Source: Nostoc sp. NMS9 (lineage in GTDB: Bacteria > Cyanobacteriota > Cyanobacteriia > Cyanobacteriales > Nostocaceae). From it: a DNA stretch of 64,000 nucleotides. The notes beneath the pieces are model-generated. The model was not told the origin of the DNA, made no database searches, and saw only the letters and a list, made by a program, of their open reading frames with translations. The position numbers and the translations under genes were made by a program. Numbering within the stretch: the first letter of the stretch is position 1; the number at the start of each line of letters is the position of its first letter. Of the stretch, positions 1-8,284 are shown one piece after another. The stretch is taken from the NCBI RefSeq assembly GCF_017114995.1, contig NZ_JABXKL010000108.1, positions 62,001-126,000 of the forward strand. The letters run 5' to 3'.

Positions 1-966
1 GAAAATGCCTCTGTAGAATTTGACGAAAGTACTTTGTCGCCTACTTACCGTCTGCTGTGGGGGATCCCCGGACGTTCTAACGCCCTGACAATTGCCCTGC
101 GCTTGGGATTAAAACCAGAAGTTGTACAACAGGCAAAAACCCAAGTTGGAGAAGCCACAGATGAAGTTAACCAGGTGATTGCTGGCTTAGAAGCCCAACG
201 CCGCCGCCAGGAAACCAAAGCTGCGGAAGCCCAAGTTTTGTTGCAGCAAGCGGAACGTTTATATAAAGAAGTATCTGCAAAAGCCGCAAGTTTGGAGGAA
301 AGGGAAAGCAGTTTGCGGGCTTCACAGGAAGTAGCAGTGCAACAAGCGATCGCTCAGGCAAAAGGTGAAATTGCCCAAGTAATCCGCCGCTTGCAGAAAG
401 GTACGCCCACAGCCCAAGAAGCCCAGCAAGCAACTAATGCTTTGAATCAAATTGGCCAACAATATCAGCCAGCAACGCCAGCAAAACCAAAAGTTGGGTT
501 TATGCCCAAAATAGGCGATCGCATCCGCGTTCCCAAATTGGGACAGATAGCAGAAGTGATCGCTGCCCCCGATCAAGATGGCGAGTTAAGCGTTCGCTTT
601 GGGCTAATGAAGATGACTGTGAAGTTGGAAGACGTAGAATCTTTAGATGGTCAAAAAGCAGAACCAGTTGTCAAACCCAAACCAGCCCCAGCAGTAGTAA
701 CCCCGCCACCGCAAAATGTCCCAGAAATTCGGACTTCCCAAAACACCATTGATTTGCGTGGTAAACGGGTGGCTGATGCCGAATACATTTTAGATAAAGC
801 CATCTCAGAAGCTACAGGCCCAGTCTGGATTATTCACGGCTATGGCACTGGTAAGCTACGACAAGGAGTTCACGCCTTTTTGCAACAGCATTCCAGAGTG
901 AACAACTACGAACCAGCAGAACAAGCAGATGGCGGCAGTGGTGTTACCGTTGTTCATATAAAATAA
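1..966 (+). CDS. mutS2: Endonuclease MutS2, C-terminal part (5' end outside window)
   Basis: The frame is open from base 1, so this is the 3' portion of a longer gene (about 321 residues visible). The first residues (LLWGIPGRSNALTIA) match the end of the MutS-type ATPase domain. A long Gln/Ala/Glu-rich coiled coil follows, then a proline-rich linker and a C-terminal Smr domain with an IDLRG motif and an HGYGTGKLR motif, the usual signature of Smr nucleases. MutS2 lacks the mismatch-recognition domain of MutS; in the family it acts on recombination intermediates or on collided ribosomes. The gene ends in TAA; nothing downstream is co-directional before 2.7 kb. The identification is firm because of the domain order; only the missing N-terminus is unseen. 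Confidence 0.93.
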   Translation, partial: ENASVEFDESTLSPTYRLLWGIPGRSNALTIALRLGLKPEVVQQAKTQVGEATDEVNQVIAGLEAQRRRQETKAAEAQVLLQQAERLYKEVSAKAASLEERESSLRASQEVAVQQAIAQAKGEIAQVIRRLQKGTPTAQEAQQATNALNQIGQQYQPATPAKPKVGFMPKIGDRIRVPKLGQIAEVIAAPDQDGELSVRFGLMKMTVKLEDVESLDGQKAEPVVKPKPAPAVVTPPPQNVPEIRTSQNTIDLRGKRVADAEYILDKAISEATGPVWIIHGYGTGKLRQGVHAFLQQHSRVNNYEPAEQADGGSGVTVVHIK

Positions 967-1081
967 AGTTCACTTGCAAATGGTAATCCTGAGAATCTAG
1001 AGAGAAAATACCAACCAAGATTTACTATTTGCAAGTCTCTTTATTAAAGTATTTACTTATTCCCTATCACCTGTTATCTAT

Positions 1082-2002
1082 TTATTTTTTGACCAATACT
1101 TGTTTTTTATTCAGGATAAAAGCTACACCTACCGCCAGCAAAATTCCACCCGCACCTTGGTGTTCAGGAACAGAAGTAGAAGGTTCGCTAAATCCATACT
1201 TAGCCAAAATTTCTTGCCCTTTTGGTGACAGGATATATTCGGCCAACTTTTCACCATCAGGATCGGCATTTTTCAGTGTAGTCAGTCCATAATTAGCTTT
1301 CGTTGCTAAATAGTCGGGTAACTCTACTATTTGCAGATTTTCACCACCTTCTGTTGCTTGGGCAGTCTTGCCACTGGTGTAATAAGCTAAAAATATATCT
1401 GCCTGTTTTGTTTCTTCTAAAAAGTAGACTAAATTATTTTTGCCATTAGGAACTATAGGAGCATTAGGATTACCACCTACTAACTGTAATGCTTTATCCT
1501 TCAGAATTTGAGAATTACTAGATTTAATCTGATTGGCTTTATCAAATATTTCCCATGCATAGTCACCAGATGGATCTGCTATAGGCGTTGAAGTTCCCAA
1601 CTTGATGTCGGGTTTTAGCAAAAAGTCCAACAAATTATCTGATGTGATACCAAGTCCTGATCTGACAACAGCAGTCATGCGGTTGCTAGTGAAGTTCACT
1701 ACAGGTTCACTCAAATCTTCTTCAAACAATGTCTGAGGGTTATCAATATCTGCACTGGCAAAAACATCTGCGGATTTTCCAGTTTTGGAGAATTCTTGTT
1801 CTATAAATTCTCGTGTTAAACCTGACGGGCCAAATCGCGTTTCTACTGGAATTCCATATTTTTCGTTAAAAGATTCAGCTACTTCTGTGAGACTATCGCG
1901 CAAACTTCCAGCACCGTATAGCTTAACTGCAAATGCCTGAGTTGGCAAAGTCACACCGACAGCACAAGCTATCAGTGAAAAGGCAAAAAAATACTTTTTC
2001 AT
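1082..2002 (-). CDS. ModA/WtpA-like extracellular solute-binding protein with PEP-CTERM-like tail
   Basis: 306 residues. It has a cleavable signal peptide (MKKYFFAFSLIACAVG... ending TQAFA), then the fold signatures of molybdate/tungstate-type binding proteins: YGAGSLRDSL at the start of the mature protein, a GPSG segment and DVFASAD. In the family such proteins capture an oxyanion in the periplasm for an ABC importer. No permease or ATPase gene lies nearby, so it is an orphan here. The C-terminus is odd for the family: VPEH, a hydrophobic stretch (GGILLAVGVAFIL) and a basic end (NKK...VKK), the layout of a PEP-CTERM sorting signal. That suggests processing and surface anchoring rather than free diffusion. 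The ligand cannot be told from sequence alone. Confidence 0.8.
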   Translation of the reverse strand: MKKYFFAFSLIACAVGVTLPTQAFAVKLYGAGSLRDSLTEVAESFNEKYGIPVETRFGPSGLTREFIEQEFSKTGKSADVFASADIDNPQTLFEEDLSEPVVNFTSNRMTAVVRSGLGITSDNLLDFLLKPDIKLGTSTPIADPSGDYAWEIFDKANQIKSSNSQILKDKALQLVGGNPNAPIVPNGKNNLVYFLEETKQADIFLAYYTSGKTAQATEGGENLQIVELPDYLATKANYGLTTLKNADPDGEKLAEYILSPKGQEILAKYGFSEPSTSVPEHQGAGGILLAVGVAFILNKKQVLVKK

Positions 2003-2728
2003 AGTTGTTATATTATTGCGTTGCTATTCCTACTGAGTGAATTATCTGTAACCCCTAGTGAAGTATGGGTTTTGGTAAATATCTAAAGTATTACCTCTGC
2101 CCATTAACTTTATAAATGAGTTCTGATATGTGCGTGGTTTGCGGTTAGAGTTATAGTACCAACTAAGTTGGAATAAATCAATCGCCCAACATCTTCAAAC
2201 GCTGACTTTATCAAATTTTTAAGTTTGTCATCAGTTTTATTCATGGAGGCGTCAATCGTCCTGATGTTGCCCAGCCTATACTGAAATAACAGGCTGCACA
2301 CAGATAATGTCCAGCAGCAAAAAGTGCCTTGAGCAAACAGGTAAAATATTTGTAGAGTAATTATGTATACATTAAGACCAAGTAATAAATATCAAGAAAT
2401 TTCAAAATTTAAAACCGCAAACAAATTAGGAGGTATTCTACATAATTACTTAGTGATCGCTAGCGGTTAGCATTCAAAACAATAGTTTATTTATACTCTG
2501 ATACGGAGCTAGCAGCGAAAGTCGGCTAAACCTTAATTAGAATTGATAATTTTTTACTTTGTTGAAAATAAATTTTCATCTAGAGTAGGACAAAGATACC
2601 TACTGTTTACCACATACAAAAAAGCTAGCTGAAGCCTCTGGCTCATAGCTATGGGAAACCAAGCTTGATTCTTAAGAGTCTGGTTTCAAAATGGGTAACA
2701 GCAACATCCCCTATCAGCTCGATCACCT
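2003..2728. other. Intergenic region, no convincing gene
   Basis: This 726-bp AT-rich stretch separates the divergent ModA-like and DUF3038 genes, so it must hold both promoters. A minus-strand frame at 2110-2301 (possible ATG at 2244) has no ribosome-binding site and no recognisable similarity, and I do not call it. A 12-bp inverted repeat is listed separately. About 50-100 bp before the DUF3038 gene there is a hairpin-like pair (AAACCAAGCTT near 2660 and AAGAGTCTGGTTT near 2677) that could be part of a 5' leader. Confidence 0.5.
2356..2450. repeat. 95-bp stretch bounded by a 12-bp inverted repeat
   Basis: AGTAATTATGTA at 2356-2367 is matched perfectly in reverse complement by TACATAATTACT at 2439-2450. 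The interior is AT-rich and noncoding. It may be a small MITE-like element or a hairpin. No clear target-site duplication is visible, so an element identity is uncertain. Confidence 0.35.
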
Positions 2729-3334
2729 ATGCTAAAAGTTATGCACTCGGCCGCGAACTCAGCCACTCCTAATTCCCAGTGGGAGGACTTAATCAAGCTT
2801 CCAGCCCCAAACACAGTTCAATGGGACAATATCAAAACCCAATTAGACTTGGTGCTGTTGGCGCTAGAAACCTTAACTGGGATTGGTTCAGAGGCTATGC
2901 TTTCGGCGGCAACCGATCTGAATTTAGAGTCAAGAGTGCCAGACCGCGTAGCTTTATGGCGATTGCGCCAATCAAATCCTCTACGCAAAGGTCAAGGAGG
3001 GCGAAAAAAGCTAGATGTCGAAGAAGCGCGATCGCTTGTTTTGATCATCTGCTATCTAGCCAAACAGCACCAGGAATTGATTCGCCGCGCTGTCGGTCTG
3101 TTAGAACAAATGGCAGAAAATAACCGGGAACCTCACCAGGCTGCTTTACTTGGAGACTATATTGATGCTTTTTGCAACACCTACCAAGAGCGGATGGAAG
3201 AGGACGAGCAAATCTCAACGGATTTACTAACCAACCTGGCCCTAAAACTGCTTGTAGATTTACTTTTTTACAGCGCTCCTGGTGGGCATCGCCGTCTCTG
3301 GCTAGCACTTATAGACCGTTCAACAAAATTTTAA
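2729..3334 (+). CDS. DUF3038 domain-containing protein
   Basis: 201 residues, soluble, mostly alpha-helical, with no signal peptide. It is rich in Leu/Ala/Glu and contains a basic turn (RKGQGGRKK) around residues 86-94. I recognise the sequence as the cyanobacterium-restricted DUF3038 family, whose function is unknown. In many cyanobacteria it lies directly upstream of a DUF4335 gene, as it does here 250 bp downstream, so the two probably work together. ATG at 2729 gives the longest form; ATG at 2741 is an alternative start, and neither has a strong Shine-Dalgarno sequence. Confidence 0.75.
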   Translation: MLKVMHSAANSATPNSQWEDLIKLPAPNTVQWDNIKTQLDLVLLALETLTGIGSEAMLSAATDLNLESRVPDRVALWRLRQSNPLRKGQGGRKKLDVEEARSLVLIICYLAKQHQELIRRAVGLLEQMAENNREPHQAALLGDYIDAFCNTYQERMEEDEQISTDLLTNLALKLLVDLLFYSAPGGHRRLWLALIDRSTKF

Positions 3335-3584
3335 ATTTTAGATTTGAAATTCTTCAACCAAAATTTGCTCATGAAAGTTTGCTAGGTCAGGAAACCTTTT
3401 TGATGGTCATGAGCTTCTTGGGCGATGCACTATCAGCAATGCTTCCTACTTGCACACCAGTTTGCACAACGAAAGGAACCTGACAAATTTCTGAGTCGAG
3501 GAATCCACCGTTCCAACTTTTCTTTGGAAGCAACTGGCTCGATTTTTTACAAAATCCCAAATAGTCTTCTTCGCAGTTCCTGTC

Positions 3585-5228
3585 ATGCCTCTATCAAATT
3601 CAGTTATTCGTTGCTACACACCACCGACTTGCACGCTAGAAGTATTCGCACAAAGCTCACCTCTGTCTCGTTGGATGGGGAAAACTGTCCTCAAACATCT
3701 GAGTTTTGAGCTACGTTTTGACGATCCCCGACTACCAGAAGAACAAAGAGTTCCAATTCGGGGCGATCGCGAGCAACTCGAAGCTTTATGTGATGCTGTC
3801 ACCAACTATGTACAGCAATTCCTCCAACAGTCTCCAGAAAGCTTTTGGGTCAGTTTCTCCAGTACCCAAGAGTCAAGCACAGCACTGGGTGAGCCGGAAT
3901 TAAAGTCTTCAACAAAAACATTAAATGCTTTTAGTACCCAGATTCCAGGGGCAAATATCCACTTAGAACCAAGCAGCTATTTAACTCACAACTTATTTCT
4001 TGGTTCTCTTGCCAACTATTCATCTGGCCCCGTAATTCAACTCAGTTTGCTGCAACTATTCGATTTGGCAAGTGCTTTAGATGAATACTCAACTGATGTC
4101 ATGGCACTTCCAACTCTCAACAGCACAGGTTCGACTCTGAGGTTTCCTGCTTGGGCGCCTATTGCCGCAGTATTAGTATTAGGTGTAGGTTTTTTACCAG
4201 TTACTTGGCAATATGCTAACAACATTAGAGAAAAGCAACAGCAGACAGCTAAAACATCAGATTCAGCAGCAGTAAAGACTGCTCTAGAACCTTCATCCTC
4301 ACTAAACTTTCCCACGCCTGAACCTGGACTAACCCCTCCATCAAATAATTTGCTAGGTTCTACCCCTCCACTTTCCACATCCACTTTACCCCAAGCACCT
4401 CTAACAGCCCCTAGTTCTAGTAGTTTCTCTCCACCGCCACCAAATGCATTGACAATACCTCAAGGGACGACTGCAACCCTTCCTAGTAATCGAGCGATGC
4501 CTCCGGCGAGCTTCTCTACGAGACGCTCCGCGAACGCTAACCCACCATCCAGCAAAATCCCAGGCCAGGAAATTGCCATATTACCAAATCTGGGACAGAA
4601 TCCAACCGGGTCAAGTCCCCAAGCCGGCGCTATCCCTCAACTGCGGAATTTGCCACCCAGACTATCTTCTAACGCCAGTAGCTTACCACCTAATATTTCA
4701 CCAGTCCTGCCTCCATCTCTTGACACCATACCTAATAATAATCGTGTCAATACCCCAACCCAACCCTCCCCACTAACCTCACAACAGTTAGACGAAAGAA
4801 TCAGTTCCTTACAGCAATCTTCTGCTGGAGAGAAACCTACTTCACAATTTCCCTCCTCTAGAACTGCTGCTAATAATCCATTTATCGATCAATTAGGGGA
4901 CGCAGGTAAAAACCCCACATCCAGAGAAGTAGCTACTGGCACATTATTTGACACACCTCAAGTAGCAGAAGCTAGAGAATACCTAACAAAGCGTTGGCAA
5001 CCACCTACTGGACTGGGACAAACATTAGAGTACAGTTTGATAGTTGGTGTTGACGGCACAATTGAACGAATTTTTCCCCTTAATAAGGCAGCAAGAGAAT
5101 TCGTTGATAATGCCGGGATGCCTGAAGTTGGCAAACCTTTTGTTTCCGCCAATAAAAATGGACAAAATGTCAGAATTCGAGTTGTTCTCAGTCCTGATGG
5201 CAAGGTACAGACTTTTCCAGATGAATAA
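3585..5228 (+). CDS. DUF4335 domain-containing membrane-anchored protein
   Basis: 547 residues. The N-terminal about 170 residues (VIRCYTPPTCTLEV, SRWMGKTVLKHLSFELRFDDPRLP) match the cyanobacterial DUF4335 family. A single transmembrane segment (WAPIAAVLVLGVGFLPVTW) lies near residue 190-208, followed by a long Pro/Ser/Thr/Asn-rich low-complexity linker and a C-terminal globular domain of about 100 residues (AREYLTKRWQPP to the end). The layout suggests a cytoplasmic N-terminus with an extracytoplasmic tail. Function is unknown. It pairs with the upstream DUF3038 gene. The linker contains 15 codons derived from a mobile palindromic repeat (4494-4538). A strong hairpin follows the stop codon. 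Confidence 0.75.
   Translation: MPLSNSVIRCYTPPTCTLEVFAQSSPLSRWMGKTVLKHLSFELRFDDPRLPEEQRVPIRGDREQLEALCDAVTNYVQQFLQQSPESFWVSFSSTQESSTALGEPELKSSTKTLNAFSTQIPGANIHLEPSSYLTHNLFLGSLANYSSGPVIQLSLLQLFDLASALDEYSTDVMALPTLNSTGSTLRFPAWAPIAAVLVLGVGFLPVTWQYANNIREKQQQTAKTSDSAAVKTALEPSSSLNFPTPEPGLTPPSNNLLGSTPPLSTSTLPQAPLTAPSSSSFSPPPPNALTIPQGTTATLPSNRAMPPASFSTRRSANANPPSSKIPGQEIAILPNLGQNPTGSSPQAGAIPQLRNLPPRLSSNASSLPPNISPVLPPSLDTIPNNNRVNTPTQPSPLTSQQLDERISSLQQSSAGEKPTSQFPSSRTAANNPFIDQLGDAGKNPTSREVATGTLFDTPQVAEAREYLTKRWQPPTGLGQTLEYSLIVGVDGTIERIFPLNKAAREFVDNAGMPEVGKPFVSANKNGQNVRIRVVLSPDGKVQTFPDE
4494..4538. repeat. Small palindromic repeat inserted in frame inside the DUF4335 gene
   Basis: The 45 bases start GCGATGCCTCCGGCGAGC and include CTCTACGAGACGCTCCGCG, the wording of the small interspersed repeats common in Nostoc intergenic DNA. 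The length is exactly 15 codons, so the reading frame passes through as AMPPASFSTRRSANA. That composition (Arg, Met, Phe) is unlike the Pro/Ser/Thr linker around it. Confidence 0.6.
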
Positions 5229-5257
5229 CTAAACTCATCCTTTTAATGCCACTTATC

Positions 5258-5284
5258 AAACTGGTACAAATCTTGTGCCAGTTT
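5258..5284 (+). terminator. Hairpin terminator after the DUF4335 gene
   Basis: AAACTGGTACAA pairs with TTGTGCCAGTTT across a 3-base loop, 30 bases after the stop codon, and is followed by TCTACTT. It has one G-T or mismatch position and no long T-run, so efficiency is uncertain. Confidence 0.5.
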
Positions 5285-5504
5285 CTACTTACTACAATTG
5301 CTCTTGAGCTTAACTATTGAAGTCCAGTTATGAAACTGGTCAGACTATTGATACCAGTAAACCTACCAATAAATATAATTACTGTTAACACCAATTCTCT
5401 AAAACTAAACTATAGATACAAGTCTGAAAACCCAGATTAAATCTTACGCTTCTTAATTACGAATTAAGAATTGGTATTAATAACTCATATCAAAAGTAGG
5501 AAAT

Positions 5505-5789
5505 ATGCAAACAATTGGTACCCAAAAAGATAGTGCAGCTTGGGTTATTCAAACTTGGGCAGCTTTTGTGATTTCTATTTCTATGACCACCTTCGGTATT
5601 GTAAACTTACCTGTAAATGGCTGGGTGAAAGGCTTTATGGGTATGGGTATGGCTTTCTCTGTTGGCTCAACTTTTACTTTGGCAAAAACTACTAGAGACT
5701 TGCATGAAACTAGAAGATTAACTGCTAGGTTAGACGAGGCAAAAGTAGAAAAATTGCTTTCACAACACGATCCTCTAAATTTAAAATGA
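5505..5789 (+). CDS. YiaA/YiaB-type two-helix inner membrane protein
   Basis: 94 residues with two hydrophobic segments (about 13-35 and 41-62: AAFVISISMTTFGIVNLPV and GFMGMGMAFSVGSTFTL) and a charged C-terminal helix (KTTRDLHETRRL...). This is the YiaAB two-helix layout. Members are small membrane proteins of unknown function. AGGAAAT just upstream of ATG 5505 acts as a weak ribosome-binding site. It is a single-gene unit closed by the hairpin at 5858-5884. Confidence 0.75.
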   Translation: MQTIGTQKDSAAWVIQTWAAFVISISMTTFGIVNLPVNGWVKGFMGMGMAFSVGSTFTLAKTTRDLHETRRLTARLDEAKVEKLLSQHDPLNLK

Positions 5790-5857
5790 AGGGAGTTAGC
5801 CCTTACAGTGAATTCAAAATTATCCTTGCATCAGAAATTAACTACATAACGAAAAAC

Positions 5858-5884
5858 AAAAGGACTGGATATACCAGTCCTTTA
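5858..5884. terminator. Bidirectional hairpin terminator
   Basis: AAAGGACTGG and CCAGTCCTTT form a perfect 10-bp stem with a 5-base loop, followed by TTATTATATT. It sits between the YiaA-type gene (+) and the ferredoxin gene (-), which converge, and has A/T runs on both sides, so it can serve both. Confidence 0.75.
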
Positions 5885-5908
5885 TTATATTGATTTAACG
5901 TTTTTATC

Positions 5909-6370
5909 TTAATAACGAGATTTTTTGGTTTTTAACTTTTGCTTTTTACGCCGACGTTCGCTAGCAGCAACTGCATGTTCCACCGGATAACCCACTATAG
6001 GAATTACCTGATATTTGCGGTCGTCTTCTAACTTTCTCAGTTCAGTGTAATCAACCCAATGAATGCAATCAACCGGACAAGTGTCAATTGCTTCTTGGAT
6101 AATTTCTTCAGCGTCCCCATCTTGCCGAACCACGCGCGATCGCCCGTAATCTGGTTCAATATAAAAGGTATTACGGGCAACATGAGCGCAATGCTTGCAA
6201 CCAATACAGGTGATTTCGTCAACATAAACACCATTTTGGCGTAGCACACCACCCAATTCCGGTTCTAAACCAGAACGTTCTGGGGCATCCCGTAAAAAAC
6301 CCCCTAATTCTGGTTCCAAACCGGAACGGTTATCTTCTTGTTCTTCCGGCGACGGCAGAAAATCAGCCAT
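5909..6370 (-). CDS. 4Fe-4S single-cluster ferredoxin with duplicated N-terminal peptide
   Basis: 153 residues. A ferredoxin core has Cys55, Cys58 and Cys61 (CIGCKHC) and a distal Cys98-Pro, with Cys102 nearby, consistent with one [4Fe-4S] cluster. A basic C-terminal tail (RRRKKQKLKTKKSRY) follows. The N-terminus holds a 10-residue motif, RSGLEPELGG, twice (15-24 and 32-41), a 17-residue period absent from most ferredoxins; it looks like a recent tandem duplication. The start codon overlaps the stop of the upstream DUF1257 gene by one base (TAATG), so the two are translationally coupled. The ferredoxin/DUF1257/DUF2997 cluster is conserved in cyanobacteria; its physiological partner is unknown. 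Confidence 0.85.
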   Translation of the reverse strand: MADFLPSPEEQEDNRSGLEPELGGFLRDAPERSGLEPELGGVLRQNGVYVDEITCIGCKHCAHVARNTFYIEPDYGRSRVVRQDGDAEEIIQEAIDTCPVDCIHWVDYTELRKLEDDRKYQVIPIVGYPVEHAVAASERRRKKQKLKTKKSRY

Positions 6371-6756
6371 TACGCACTCCAGCGCTGTACTACTAGGCGA
6401 ATTGAACCATCTTCATTTTTTTGTTGTTCAGAGACTTGAAAACCAACACGAGCGGTTTCTTTGACAACTGTTTGATAAGCATAGCGCTGTGTTACTTGGC
6501 GCAAAAATCCGTCTACAGACAGGTCTTGCTGCCAATATTGCAAGTCAGCCACCAGTTCATATTCTTTCCCATTCCATCTAAAACCGATGTCATAGCCATT
6601 TTCCTGCTCAATACTAACTTCCGCAGGATGGGTTTGACCGCGATAGCCACGGACTTCGCGTGGGCCGGGTTTCCAGTCTACGCCCAATTCAGTCAAAGCA
6701 TCTTTCAAAGAATCAAGGTTACGGATTTGAGTCTTAATTTGGCTAAAGTGTGACAT
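6370..6756 (-). CDS. ycf35: DUF1257 protein (Ycf35 family)
   Basis: 128 residues, no signal peptide. The N-terminal MSHFSQIKTQI and the central GYDIGFRWNGKEYELVADLQYW are characteristic of the Ycf35/DUF1257 family found in cyanobacteria and in some algal plastid genomes. Biochemical role is not established. It is the middle gene of a three-gene unit: 39 bases separate it from the DUF2997 gene upstream and its stop overlaps the ferredoxin start by one base, pointing to a common transcript and possibly a common redox-linked function. Confidence 0.85.
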   Translation of the reverse strand: MSHFSQIKTQIRNLDSLKDALTELGVDWKPGPREVRGYRGQTHPAEVSIEQENGYDIGFRWNGKEYELVADLQYWQQDLSVDGFLRQVTQRYAYQTVVKETARVGFQVSEQQKNEDGSIRLVVQRWSA

Positions 6757-6795
6757 GGTGGTTGTGAATTAATAACACTAAACTACTGTGAAAAC

Positions 6796-7005
6796 TTACC
6801 AATCGCTGTAAGTGGTGTGTGTATTCGCCACATTAGATTGCTGCACCTTCGCGGCGAAATATTCTGAGGTTGGCTCATGATTAAGTACTTGCCCCAACTG
6901 TGCCTCTATTGCTGCTGTAACTTCAGCGCAAGAAGCACCCACAATACCAGTGACTTTCTCTTGTACCCGACCGTCTGGATAGATTATGAACTCTAATGTC
7001 TCCAT
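6796..7005 (-). CDS. DUF2997 small protein
   Basis: 69 residues from ATG 7005 (METLEFIIYPDGRVQEKV); a TTG at 7017 would add MAKR. The sequence EFIIYPDGRVQEKVTGIVGASC is typical of the DUF2997 family, always found beside Ycf35 and the ferredoxin in cyanobacteria. The fold is predicted alpha/beta and small. It is the first gene of the unit that continues with ycf35 and ferredoxin. Function unknown. Confidence 0.8.
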   Translation of the reverse strand: METLEFIIYPDGRVQEKVTGIVGASCAEVTAAIEAQLGQVLNHEPTSEYFAAKVQQSNVANTHTTYSDW

Positions 7006-7693
7006 TCTTTTGGCCAACCAGGATAAGTACGCTTGAATTGTACTGCCTTAGCAGAAGGCTATAAGTATAGCCGTAGGAACATTTTTACTTAGATATTAGA
7101 TACAAACTTGCCATTTGTTAACTAATGTTCCATCTTTAAACATATATATCTCAGAATCTTTACAAAACTTATTAATATTATAAGCACACACATCAGTATT
7201 TAGTTAGTTTCTCTTAACCTCATTGATTAGTCAAGATAACAACTGGAGCTAGCGAAGTAAGCTGCAAAAGTCCTAAAAATAAGCATTAGAGGTAGTATAG
7301 CCAGCAAGATAATTCACAAAAATATAAAATTTATTGAAAAACTTTATTCTTACCATTCGAGCTAACTTATTCTTTTCCAAGTAGGTTGGATGCATTGCAG
7401 TATAAGCCTAAAGCAAGATAATGGGGTATACGTAGGTATTGTATTAGGTCATTTGATATAGTTACTTTAGCTGGCATCTGGTGTAGAAGGATTTTTAGAG
7501 TGCGCTCGCTGAAAGCGTTGGCGCAGCCATCGCTATTTTCTGCCTCTGCCATTGGTGAGATTTATCAACCTCAACTCTAGATATAGAAGTCCTAATTGAA
7601 TCTTCCTCAGTATACAGAGAAGTAAAGCTTTGTATGTCAAGCTTCTAGGCAGCTTAGTTGTTCAAAAATCAAATAGTAGTCCTATAGTTAAAT
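7006..7693. other. Intergenic region, divergent promoter area
   Basis: About 690 bp of AT-rich DNA between the DUF2997 unit (-) and the phosphatase gene (+). A minus-strand frame at 7367-7552 begins inside an interspersed repeat (GCGCTCGCTGAAAGCGTTGGCGCAGCC near 7501-7527, trimmed here to its ends) and has no similarity I recognise, so it is not called. No tRNA or terminator was seen. Confidence 0.5.
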
Positions 7694-8239
7694 ATGTACA
7701 AATTTGCCCCAGCTTGGGAGAAGGAGCAAATAGTCTTTGGTGCTGCGCGACCTGGATACACTGACAATAATGTTCAGGATTGGATAGAATTCATGAAGCG
7801 CCAAAATATCAAGCGTGTTTGCTGTCTTCTTGCTGAACAACAGCTAGCTTCTTACTCTGATCTTCTAAACATATACAAAGAGGAATTTGGGAATCAGCTA
7901 GTTTGTTGGGCACCAATTGCAGATTTCCATCTATCTGATTTAGAAAACCTTACACAGAAAATACTTCCTTTCTTAATAGAAGCCGATAAACAAAATGAGA
8001 AAGTTGTTGTACACTGCTCTGGTGGGATTGGACGTACTGGACATGTGTTAGCGGCATGGCTAGTTAGTGTCCGAGGATTATCAAATCAAGCTGCAATAAA
8101 CGCTGTCAAAAGAACAGGTAGAAATCCTTATGAAGCTGCGAGCGCTGCTGTGTTTAGAGGTAGAAATCCTTTGACAGTTATAAAAGAACTTAACGTGCTT
8201 CTCAATGATTGCCGTCTAGCAGTGCATAAAACATTTTAA
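7694..8239 (+). CDS. Dual-specificity/protein-tyrosine phosphatase-like protein
   Basis: 181 residues, cytoplasmic. The active-site loop VVHCSGGIGRTGH carries the CX5R signature with nucleophile Cys108 and Arg114; an upstream Asp77 (PIADFHLSD) is well placed as general acid. The family removes phosphate from phosphotyrosine, phosphoserine/threonine or small phospho-compounds. The substrate cannot be inferred. The next gene, a methyltransferase-like protein, begins 45 bases downstream in the same direction, so they may be cotranscribed. Low G+C and isolated position suggest an accessory gene. Confidence 0.8.
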   Translation: MYKFAPAWEKEQIVFGAARPGYTDNNVQDWIEFMKRQNIKRVCCLLAEQQLASYSDLLNIYKEEFGNQLVCWAPIADFHLSDLENLTQKILPFLIEADKQNEKVVVHCSGGIGRTGHVLAAWLVSVRGLSNQAAINAVKRTGRNPYEAASAAVFRGRNPLTVIKELNVLLNDCRLAVHKTF

Positions 8240-8284
8240 GTTTACTATTATCCTGCTTAATCAGTCCTTTACGAGGGAAATTTT

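Noticed and set aside
2110..2301. 63-codon minus-strand frame in the ModA-DUF3038 gap
   Set aside because: No start signal and no recognised similarity; the internal ATG at 2244 is not preceded by a Shine-Dalgarno sequence.
7367..7552. 61-codon minus-strand frame
   Set aside because: It starts in an interspersed repeat, has no ribosome-binding site and no protein-like pattern.
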